Assembly: GCF_037975245.1 (NCBI RefSeq)
Contig: NC_092572.1
Location: 7,083,501-7,147,500, forward strand
Length of the DNA: 64,000 nt
Reading direction: 5' to 3'
Source of the DNA: Apostichopus japonicus
Lineage: Eukaryota; Echinodermata; Holothuroidea; Aspidochirotida; Stichopodidae
The first letter of the stretch is position 1; each line of letters begins with the position of its first letter. Below are positions 28,101 to 37,776 of the stretch, piece by piece. The position numbers and the translations under genes were made by a program. Under the pieces are notes generated by a model. That model saw only the letters and a list, made by a program, of their open reading frames with translations. It did not search any database and had not been told where the DNA came from.

Positions 28101-31100
28101 CCCACTTACTCTTACACAACCAAGTGAAAGCTTAGATGAAGTCACCAGATACAGCAGTTATGATTGGCCTTTGGTTTTAATTATATCTTCGTGAAACTGA
28201 AAGACGAGGATAGCAAAAAAACTGTTCACAACCTGTCTATCTTCTGCCAAAAAAGAACAAGTAAAAAGATATAGGCAAATCTATGAAAGTAAAAGGGCCT
28301 GTCAAGATCTTTATTTGTCAGCATTAAAGGCCGAAACTAAACTTGCATATTTTTTTCTCAGTCTCAAATATACAACTGATGTCTCCACATTGTCCATGCC
28401 CTTCCTCTCAGGGACCGACTTAACAGACCACGTTACAATATAATGATCTAATTTCTTAATTTGTCAGCATTAAAGGCAGAAACTAAAATTTTCAGTTTTC
28501 ACATTATCAAATATACTTTCAAAATCTCATGAGATATGTGTCAACCAAAAGGTGTCATGCACATGTCGTCGTTCACAGAGAAACAAATAAACATTTGGAT
28601 AGTCCCTTGGATCGTCCAATGATAGCTGCTGTTCTATAGACTATACGTATTGCCAGAAGAAAAATCCCACGCAAATCAAGAACATCCATAATTATTGAAA
28701 CGAGAACTTGAGCAAACAATAAACAAAATACACGGAACTATAATAACACTTTGTTAAGTGTACCATGGGCGTCAACAGGTGGGGGACGGGGGGACATGTC
28801 CCCCCCACTTTCAAAAGTGGAGGGGATATCATATCATTTGTCCCCCCCACTTTTCAGAGCAGTTATTAAAAAAATCACATGCATATGCGCGATTTTCTAT
28901 CACAATTGCTGAGCTGATTCAAGTAGAATCTAACTTAAGAATCATTATCAATAAATTGCACTGGAAATTAGAACAGTGCTTGGCCCTTTATCCCCCTTCC
29001 TCCGATATTCACCCTCCCCGCTTCGTCCGAGACCTCTGATAAAAGTTTGTGCGATGTTTGAACGATGTTTTAGAGTGTTTTGTGGAAGCACCCCTTCTCG
29101 CCAGAAATGGAATTCCCCTTGCCCTACACTGTGAATCAGAGAAAACGACGCATTTCAACTTGAAAACAAGTCGAAGACCCCACCAGGAAGGTAATATCAT
29201 ATATTTTAGGCCCTACAGACAGTATTCTGCCTGTATGCAGGGTATTATATGATACCAAACTACCGAAAATATTTCGTTTGAGATGGACGCTGTGTAATTC
29301 GTTTCCCTTGGTGTCAGAACGGCATATTTCTACCAGTACTTTCTGTCGGAATTTAGTTTTGTGAGACAAAATTTCTCCTCACAGATCTGGTTCTGATGTA
29401 ACTAAAAACGACTCAGGAAGGCCGTCTCCTGCGATCTAGGGGGTCTTATGTACCCAAAATTTTCTGGTACGCTACGCGCCAACCAATGGTGGCGCTCCGC
29501 TTAGATAGTATAGTGTCCCCCCCCCCCCCCCACTTTCTGAAACCTGCTGACGCCCATGAAGTGTACAGTCATTGCAATACTGATCAGGGATTTGAATTGA
29601 GCTTTAATGGACAAGTAATTAGATCTGGAAGGCATTCTCTTTGGTTGTTACGTCACACCACGTGGCACGGTAAGTATTTCTTCCATGCCACGTGGTAATG
29701 ACATTCTCCTATTTTCATGGGTTTCCTTTCTTCTGACTCTGGTTGTTTTATATCTGTTTTTGTTTTCATCCGTTAGGTCAGGTTTCCATTCATTTGTCTC
29801 ATTAATTAGTATTTCTTTCTTTTGTTTCATTTAACCCTTGTAATTTAATATGTTACATATACATGTCACATCAAATGCGAAAAAAAGTAACATTTGGACA
29901 CTATAGGCGGCCATCTATATAAGTACACATTTTCCTACCGGGGCAAAATAAACGATTCATTGGATAAATTCTGATGATTTGTGGTTATTCTTGGCATAAG
30001 CCCTCAAATCAACCTGAACAACAACTGAGAATTTTTAAGTACCAATTTTCGAAATTAGCTTTTATTTGGACTTTTAACCGAAAAGCTGATCTCATCATGG
30101 GTTCTATAAAAGGAACATTGATCAAAGTTTAGTTAAGCATGACAATGCATTGCAGCTTTCCAAAGAAAACAAATCAAAAGAACGCCCCCTGAATTTCATT
30201 CTCGAAACCAGTTTGTGTGATTGGCAAAACTCAGGTTTACAATGGTCACGCGGATGAATGCTCAAAGGACGGAAATTATTCAGGCAATGCAAATTGAATA
30301 CTTGAGAATCTATTCAGCCACACAGCGCCAGTAGTGCAGCTATAATTAACCTATACTCTATTCCAACCTCTGCATAACAACCCCTCCCCCAATAAGTTTA
30401 CCCATACACCGAACGAGGGGTAAAAAAATATTGAAATATATTATTATGATATTTCGCATTACTCTCCTTTTACCAACCAAATCAACCCGCCCTGAATAAG
30501 TGTGTGGATTATGTTTTATCAATCTCAAGATGGCGTTGTTTGCATACATGTGGTAAATTATATCAAACACCTCCCCCACAAAAAATCCTCGTCAAATAAC
30601 AAAATGTTTAATACTCTTTGCGTCATTTTCATGTTGTTGCCAGGCTTTTTTTAATTTGCTGAACGATGACTTTGCTATATTTCGATTATATTCGTTTACC
30701 TTTTATTGTCTAACTTAACGTATTCTTCTCTTTTACCATATTATATTAACTGGTGCTGTGGCCGAGTGGATAAAGGCGGTGGCATTTGAAGCAATGAGGC
30801 TTAGCAATCGGTAGGTTCCGGGTTCTATACCCGGCCTGGTCATAGTACCGAGGTGGGTTTTTCACCCAAGAGCAATATACGGTTTTCCCGCCTGAAATGG
30901 CTTTCTAAATTGAAAAGATTCCAAATTTGAGTTTAAAATGTTGAATTGGAAGCCACCCGACGTGTTAGTTGTAATCCATAAGCCCTTGCGGGTTTCTCTC
31001 ACATTTTTGGTCGCTTAAGCATTACTGTAATAAAACACATCATCATATATCTACCAGGAGCTCCGTCACCCCCCCCCCCCCTGGTCCCCATAACTACACA

Positions 31101-34100
31101 TGAAACTTCATCAGAGTTCTGTTAGTTACCATTTGCTGACCACACAATAGTTAACTCATTGTTTAAAATGGCCTCAATTTTCTTTCAATTAAAATGAAAT
31201 TCAGTGTTTTCCCATTTGTTTTATTTTGATAGAAGAGATAAAAGTAATCTGTTAGGAATTGAAAATATTTTAATATTGTCCATAATTTATAGGTTGCTTA
31301 ACATTATTATACATCATCAAGCTACAGACTGTACAATACCAATCTGGACTATTCTCGCTACACAACTTTTGCAAACAAGACTTTCAATCCAAAACAATAT
31401 TTTTTTTGTCTGCAGAAATTTCAACCCTCTATTAAACATGATGTTTATGAAATACTGAAGGTATTTAACACTAATCAAACAATAATTCTGATATTTTGTG
31501 ATGTGACTTCCTTGAATTTGAAAGTAGAGAGCTTATTTATGTTACTATCTCAATATTCTCCCCAAATTAAAAGTATGGGATTATGGATATCTAGGTTTTT
31601 GAGAAAAGGAATGAAAGCATTGGAAAGTATATCAATACTGAAGTGTAACCAAGGGAGAAACAAAAACTTTTGAATTTACTTATTATTAATTTGCGCTTAT
31701 AGATAGTTTTGATTCATATTTCCCTTTCACCTTCAAGTATTCCCGGTTTTTTTTCTTCTTCTGTGAGTCTGATCATGAACCTTGCGAAAGGATTACACTC
31801 TTAACAGGGTAAATCCCCTAGTTAAAATTCCTTTGGTATTCAAACATGCTCTAAATAACATGTTTTAAAACAAGATAAATATATTCGCCATATGGATCTC
31901 CTAAAAAATAACAAACATTTAAACTTAACATCATGTTATTTGCCTTATGTTAGGATGCATTGTATAGATCCTAAGTTTTATACTTTAACTTTGTAGAAAT
32001 ATTAACCCGTTAATAGAATTTGCCATTTGTAAAGATTGACAAGCGTATATTCACGTTTTCAAGTGTTGAAGAACATTGATAAAAATAGACTTAAAAAAAA
32101 AAAAAAAAACATTCATTTGTTAACACAAAACTTCATGTCGTCATTTTAATGTAAGTTATGTCATTAAAGAGCAAGTTATATTTTATTGTCCAAAATTTAA
32201 TTCGGAATTAAAATTATGTTTTTCTTTAGGGTAAGTGATTGGAATCCTATTTTAGAATCGAAATTATATTTGCTATCCCATTTTAGGTTTCTTTTCTCAC
32301 TTCCTAATTAGTTTTTTTGTTCATACTCTCAGCTGTTTCTAAGTACTTTAATTAATGATATTTCTAGCATTCCTTGTCATCGGATTTCATTTGTATTATG
32401 TTATTGGCTGAATGCCTTTCGTTCCTAGAAAATATAACTTAACGTTATCAAAGAGGACACTACGATTCACAAATTTGTAACCCTATGAAATGTGAAATAA
32501 AGAGTGGCGTACTTCCAGATAACAGTCAGACGGTACTGGTGTAATGATAAAAATGCAAATGTCTTCATCTGAAATCCTATAAGTTGTTTCAGTTGGTTAG
32601 TTAATTATCCAAAGTTTGTTAGTTGACAATTTTAATCTTGCTTACGATTGGACTTTCAATGCCCGCAACCGATTTATATGACGTCATAATTCCTAATTTC
32701 ATCATGATTTGTTTGCGACTAAATTATGTTCCCAACAGGCGCGTAGCAAGGAATTTGCCAAGGTAGGGCGAAGCCTGTGGCAAACTATCTAAGCGTATAG
32801 CGCCACCATTTATTGGCTCGAAGCGTACACAAAATTTTGGTCGAAAATGCCTCCCAGATCGCTGGAAATGGCACTTCCAGGCCTTGTAAGTTGAATCTAA
32901 GCATTTTCCCAAAACAATTTGGCCGAGAATGCCTCCCAGATCGCTGGAAATGGCACTTCCCAGGCCCTGTAACTTGCATCTAAGCATTTCCTATTTTGAG
33001 ATTACTAGCGATATCATAAAAATACAAAAAAAATTATGGTCAAGGGTGGGGGGGGGGGGCGGTCGCCCCCCTTCGCTTGCGATTGGAATTCGTTCTCTTG
33101 CCGATGATTATTATATGACGTCATAATGGGTAAACATCTTAAGTAGCAATATGAAATTAAAAAATATGAATATAGAAAGATGCTCATCAAATCTGTTAGA
33201 TTCAATCACCCATAACTACCTTCAAAGAAAACCGTCTTCAATTTATCAAACCATTACTGAGGAATGCCTTAAAGGGGAATTCCCCGAGGTTACACCAAAT
33301 CCGACTGCTTACCGGACTTTCTTAGATATTTATGGTAGCCTTATACTTATCAGAGTATATATAAGAAAGTAACAAAATATGTAATTGAGCCATTAACGCA
33401 TTTGAAATGTCAAGCTCTCGAGATTTGAAAATTCGTATCTAATATATACAGTAACATTTGCATTTTCTACAACACTTTAGTTGCATAATAGAATGCAATG
33501 ATTTTTGTAAGTGAATATTCATCAAGTGCATGTGATTTGCATAGTAGTTTAAAGGAAAATTCCGATAGACTTGATTGCCTATCAAAGCATGGAGCTATAA
33601 ACGAGATCAAAGCTCTCGTTTATAGCTCCATGATCAAGGTAACGGAAAATACTACGTCCCTGTTTCTATACTTACACATTATTGGATTCTTAAACAAACA
33701 CCTACTGCAAGAAGATATAAATAGTAAACAGTGGTAAACTATAAAACAAATGGAATCGTGTTACGTTTAACGCAAACAATTCCACACGATAAGTATAGAT
33801 AGCATCCTTGTATTTAAAAACCCACACGTTACCAAAACAGACCCAGACGATGTAATTAATAAAGTTTACATGGTCTAACTGTACAACTGTTCGCGGTATA
33901 ACGACGTTGCTATTGTGTAACACTCTGCCTCTCTTTATGAACTTGACAATTGACTGTATACGCCATTTCTTTAAGCTTTGCTTACGGTTTGAAGCTCTTT
34001 TGTATAATTTAAGAGGATTACCCTTCAAACGAGCCATTGATAAACAGTATATAGGCCGAACCAGACGGGTTAATTAGCGCTGACGTAACTCAGTCAATGT

Positions 34101-37100
34101 CACTATAGGTATAGCCTACTTGGGTATATATAGCGTATTTGGGAATTTCCGGAATAGGCTTGAGTGTAAGTGGTAGATACTATATATGACGAACTGAACA
34201 GAATTAAACTATACCCAATGTAGATTACAAAACTAAGATAAATAAGAAACTAAAATAAAAATGAAACAAACAAACAAATATAAATATATGTAGAGAGAAG
34301 AATACATACGTATATGTGTTAGTTGCTTTTTTTTTCTGACGTAGCCTCTTTTGAAAAAGAAAAAGCAAAAAAAAAAAAACTATAATCGTTAGACGAACAA
34401 ATTCTCAAACGTTCTCAACCATCCGGGAATTTTCAAGCAGACGCTATGTCACTGTTCTATGTTTCCAATACACGTACCAATTTATTACGGAGAAGCAAGA
34501 AAGGTTAAACGAATTAAATACCTCTGGGATATATAAATTGGGTATAAGTAAATTAACAATGGGATACTGACAGGGTAATTTATCAGACGAATTGAAAAAA
34601 GACTTCAATATAGAACGGGATTCGAACCTGTAACTTTAGGGTGTGACAAGTCTTGTGCTCTGATTTCATATAAAATTGTAATAAGAACTGAGTGGAACAT
34701 TATATACAGAATCTCTCTTAATATGGTAATTCAGACAACAACTGATGGTCAAGTTTGGCAAGATTGGTCTTTCCTTCCTTTCAAGGAGACGAACACCAAC
34801 TTACTATTATTATGCCTATGTGATAGAGATAGATGTCATAAGTAAATTCCCTCAACAGCTGCTGAAATAAAATATAATTCCATTTGCGAGATTATCACAG
34901 ATTTCATGTTCTTTTTGTTCACAGACAAGGCTGGAGACTTGATCAAGTCTAAATATGACATTATCGAGTCACGTGTTTTTCACTTTTCTTACATTTCCTC
35001 TTTATTTTATTACAACGTTTATTTTCTGTCGTGGAGATGGGTTTTGCAAAATAAGCTCTAAAAACATGCAGCTTAACGATGGCAGGAGTTTCAGTGTCAA
35101 CACGAATAACATAAACATGAAAGCAAAAAGGTTTCATATCCGATAGAGATAAAAGGTTTAAGATCCTAGTGGTAAAATTTTTCAGATCTTAGTGATAAAA
35201 GAATTCAGATCCTAGTAGTAAAAGGTTTCAGATCTTAGTGAAAAAAAGTTTCAGATTCTAGTTATAAAAGATTTCAGATCCTAGTGGTAAAAGGTTTCAG
35301 ATCCTAGTGATAAAAGATTCAGATCCTAGTGGTAAAATGTTTCAGATCCTAGTGATAAAAAATCAGATCCTACAGTGATTCTATGATATTTATAGATTTA
35401 CAAAATTGACAGCGCCCTCCAGATGCGACTTTTAAACTAGGATATCTCCGTGGAACAAGTTTTTTTTGGGGGGGGGGGGCGGGGGGGGGTACATCACAAA
35501 GATCTCTGACAGATAAGCTAAATATGGTGGTTGGAAGTTTGGTTTGTTTCAACTATGATAGTATCAGTTCAAGTTGCTTCATAATTTGATAAAGTCTATT
35601 CTTCGGAAACGGTTTTGCTTTTATTCATTTTATCTTTTGTTCATCCGTTAGAAGTCAAATGGGAAACACAAACAATTTGTTTTTCTTTATGTTTACCCAA
35701 AAGAACAATACATTGACATTTTATATATTGGAATTGTACAAATATATATGGGTTAAGCTTCTATTTGTACCAATATGAAAGAGTATGTTGTGTTATCCGG
35801 TTATATACTTAACTTATTAAATTGCATTCCCTGTTACCTTCGATGCTTCCATTAAAAGCTTTTTCCAGTTTTGGTTGTAGGCAAACGTCAGTCATTCCAA
35901 CGTTTATATGCTACTATATATAAAAACATTTAAGTTTAAGTTACATTTTTAATATATCGGGACAATGTATTCTAGTTATATTTACGCTTCTTTAACATTT
36001 TGTGTAAGTGTGATTAAATTCGGCTTTATATGTTTTACATACCGGTACTAGAAAAAGTACTTGATTAAACTATAGAGGAAAGACCTATGATTAAAAATGA
36101 GAAATAAATTAAAAACAATTACATTAAAACAAAGGAAAACAAAACAGAAGAAAACAACAGCTGAAACAACAATAGTAACAAAACAAGACAATGTTCCTAA
36201 GTACTACATGTAAGACTATATCTTAACTTTAAGAAGGAAGCGAGGCTTTCTTCAAAACCGACAATTCGCTTAAAAACTTATTTCATAAATTTAAATGGAA
36301 AATATTCCGAATAAGTTGCATGAAATACAGTTACTGAATTGCACAGCAATAAACATGGAACACTTCAAAACAATAGATCATATATAGTCATAAAAATTAT
36401 CAGGAATAAATTGAAAGAACAAGAGCATTATTTGTTCATTATTAAATACGTTACGAAATAGGACTTGTAGACAGATTTCCATTAAGTAGATTTTTAATGG
36501 TTGAAAATTTTATATTTATGTTTTAAATTTGTGTTGTGTTACAATATGATTGTATGTATTCTTCACAACCTGTTACAAGAATATATTTAAAACCATTCGC
36601 GGTATCTGTCTTTATTAGTATAAATATACATATTGTTTACACTTTTGATATGAAATTGTTCAATTACTTTTTTCCTGCTGGTACTTTGTTAACACTATAA
36701 TGGCATATGTTTGAAATTATTTTTATTGAAAAATAGTAGAATTTAAAGATAAATATTATATCTGTGATTCCATTTAGTTTTGATTTTATTGATGATGTAG
36801 AGGAATTGTTGTCGTTATACAAATAGTTTAATTTTATCTACGTACTGTGGATGTATATAGTTATGTTTTGTTTTTATACTTTATTTACTGGCAACAACAT
36901 TTCTTTATAAAATACCGACTCTCCGGTTTATGTATTTATCAGTTTAAAAAGGAAGATGTACAGATCAATATTCAATAAATATTCTTACCAAAACCAAAAT
37001 ACATTCAAATAAACCGGAATAATAAAACAGAGATTAAAATTTACTGTTATTAATCTACTTATCTACCGCAAACTAGCCTGTGAAGTTAAAAACATATAAT

Positions 37101-37776
37101 AAAAAGTTAAAAGGCCTCACGTTTCGATTCCAGCAAGATCTTCTTCAGAGGCTCTCTATTGGCCCTCTAAGTTTTTTAATATATTAAAATGGAATAATTA
37201 TTTTCAAAATACAATTATTTTCTACAATTTTATTTCAAAATAAAATAGAACTGTTCGCAAACTGCTTATCTACTAGAGAGCCTGTGTAGGAGAATGTGTA
37301 AAAGTAAGTTGGCCTGACATTTCGATCCTATCAGGATCTTCTTCAAAGGCTAAATGGCAATTTTATTTTAATATCTTACCTGGTGTTAAAAGGAAATAAG
37401 GTTGGGCGCTACTTGGATGGTGTTGGCCGGCAGAGTAACAGCAACAGGACATGGGTCGTTCACTATGATATGCAGTACATGTTCTCATTGGATAACATGG
37501 CGACTGTTGACAACATTCTTTACCGATTGAGTCCGTTGCAATGTTCTGCGAAGTTCGCAAACACGAATCTGTAGAGCGTATTGAATAATCGACGCTCTTG
37601 TCTATTCCAAACTTTCCCGAGGTAACATCTTCTTTCAAATCTCCAATTTTTGGTAAACTTTCATCTTTTTGAAGAATCCTTTCAATCGAAAAACTTGTGA
37701 CTTTTCTAGAAATATCTTTTACAGAAAAGTCATCAAGGTGTATGTTAGGAGTTTGTGTCGTTGGTCGGTCGAACAT
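25098..37776 (-). CDS. bsx: BSX-type (brain-specific) homeobox protein, complete, three exons
   Basis: Gene-level entry for exons 37776-37380, 26756-26569 and 25163-25098; 651 coding bases, 216 residues plus TAG (human BSX is about 233). Residues 29-35 (FSIERIL) are an eh1 motif, the Groucho/TLE-binding repressor peptide, placed near the N terminus as in BSX. A PYFLLTP segment precedes the homeodomain, comparable with PYFLTT in vertebrate BSX. The homeodomain (about 152-211) begins [13 protein letters not shown], has [10 protein letters not shown] in helix 2 and [10 protein letters not shown] in helix 3, with W48, F49, Q50, N51 and R53 present. An intron falls between homeodomain residues 44 and 45. 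The family is known as nuclear DNA-binding factors of brain and hypothalamus; neural expression here is inference. Only about five residues follow the homeodomain. BarH/Barx genes are the nearest alternative, but the [12 protein letters not shown] start favours BSX. Confidence 0.9.
25164..26568 (-). other. bsx intron 2 (1.4 kb)
   Basis: Splits the homeodomain between residues 44 and 45, a position used by many ANTP-class homeobox genes. Donor GTAAAT, acceptor TTTATAG. It includes one copy (plus strand, about 26246-26350) of the dispersed CTGAAGAAGAT repeat. Confidence 0.85.
26246..26350 (+). repeat. Dispersed CTGAAGAAGATCC repeat, copy 1
   Basis: Core CTGAAGAAGATTCTGCTAAG, then ATGGAAATGTCAGGC, a diverged copy of the family seen at 28061, 37100, 37280 and 49864. 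Downstream it shares a TTGCAGTAGATAGGCAG end with the 37-kb copies. Confidence 0.75.
26569..26756 (-). CDS. bsx: bsx exon 2: linker and homeodomain residues 1-44
   Basis: 188 bases, phase 1 in, phase 0 out (CAG then GTAAAT). It starts after TTATCAG. An alternative acceptor three bases downstream (CAGCAG) would drop one Ala and start at 26753. It encodes [17 protein letters not shown], then homeodomain helices 1 and 2 with L16 and F20. Confidence 0.93.
28061..28130 (+). repeat. Dispersed CTGAAGAAGATCC repeat, copy 2
   Basis: AAGAAGATCCTGCTAGGATC then GAAACGTCAGGCCCACTTAC and TCTTACACAA. The GATCCT-GCT-AGGATC part is a short hairpin. The 63-codon frame crossing it is not considered a gene. Confidence 0.8.
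28764..29558. mobile_element. hAT-superfamily non-autonomous element, 795 bp, intact target duplication
   Basis: The ends CATGGGCGTCAACAGGT and the inverted ACCTGCTGACGCCCATG differ at one position. Exact 8-bp direct repeats AAGTGTAC flank it at 28756-28763 and 29559-29566. An 8-bp duplication is the hAT signature. Both ends run into G or C homopolymers with ACTTTC words. No transposase frame is present, so it would need enzyme in trans. The perfect duplication suggests a relatively recent insertion. Confidence 0.9.
30751..31036 (+). mobile_element. tRNA-derived SINE, family A, copy 1
   Basis: The head has the A box TGGCCGAGTGGATAA and a B box (GGTTCTATACC) with a Ser/Leu-like long variable region (GCAATGAGGCTTAGCAATC). 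A body follows with words shared with the copy at 50402 (AGAGCAAT, ACGGTTTTC, TTTAAAATGTTGAATTG, CCATAAGCCC). It ends near AATAAAAC and an ATC-rich tail. Confidence 0.9.
32737..32995 (+). mobile_element. Fragment with hAT-like end and a 97-bp internal tandem duplication
   Basis: Starts CAGGCGCGTAGCAAGGAAT, a hAT-type terminal sequence. It then contains two copies of a segment of about 97 bp with the words AATGCCTCCCAGATCGCTGG and AATGGCACTTCC (about 32848 and 32930). A matching inverted right end was not found before the G-run at 33046, so the element may be truncated. Confidence 0.5.
33588..33632. repeat. Perfect short hairpin, 19-bp arms, 7-nt loop
   Basis: CATGGAGCTATAAACGAGA, loop TCAAAGC, then the exact reverse complement. 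On either strand the transcript would be a perfect 19-bp stem with a tight loop. It lies inside a 79-codon open frame that I do not accept as a gene. Confidence 0.92.
35148..35372. repeat. Minisatellite, 22-24-bp period, about 10 units
   Basis: Diverged units of TTTCAGATCCTAGTGGTAAA with length changes in the A run. It begins after GATAGAGATAAAAGG and decays at about 35372. Confidence 0.9.
37057..37355 (-). repeat. Two tandem copies of the dispersed CTGAAGAAGATCC repeat
   Basis: Two minus-strand copies about 205 bp apart. On the minus strand each reads CTGAAGAAGATCTTGCT or TTGAAGAAGATCCTGAT, then a GAATC or GGATC half-stem, GAAACG or GAAATG and AGGCC, and later CACAGGC and GTAGATAAG. The nearer copy ends about 25 bp from the bsx exon 1 donor. 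Confidence 0.8.
37380..37776 (-). CDS. bsx: bsx exon 1: N-terminal repressor region
   Basis: 397 bases, 132 codons plus one base, ending CCAG before GTAAGA (phase 1). The frame is open further upstream, but the first ATG (37776-37774, context AAAATG) is the only Met start. It encodes [20 protein letters not shown], the eh1 FSIERIL, a Ser/Cys-rich middle and a Gln/Pro segment ending PYFLLTP. A second weaker eh1-like word (FSVKDI) sits at residues 17-22. Confidence 0.88.

Larger units (their letters stand above)
26757..37379 (-). other. bsx intron 1 (10.6 kb)
   Basis: Bounded by donor GTAAGA (next to exon 1) and acceptor TTATCAG. It contains a hAT element (28764-29558), SINE-A copy (30751-31036), three copies of the CTGAAGAAGAT repeat (28061, and a pair at 37057-37355), a hAT-end fragment with an internal 97-bp duplication (32737-32995), a perfect hairpin (33588-33632) and a 22-24-bp minisatellite (35148-35372). 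No exon of another gene is visible on either strand. Confidence 0.8.

Noticed and set aside
30751-30840. Functional tRNA-Ser or tRNA-Leu genes at the SINE-A heads (also 50402)
   Set aside because: Mismatched stems, a shared 200-bp non-tRNA body and a simple-sequence tail show these are SINEs.
33702-34037. 111-codon minus-strand frame starting [14 protein letters not shown]
   Set aside because: Basic and AT-rich composition, no recognisable family, no splice or promoter context. It could be a decayed fragment but cannot be supported.
25098-37776. Goosecoid, BarH or Barx identity for the homeobox gene
   Set aside because: The FSIERIL motif alone would fit several classes, but the homeodomain start [13 protein letters not shown], the [10 protein letters not shown] helix and the PYFLLTP linker fit BSX best. 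The Gln at position 50 excludes Goosecoid (Lys50).
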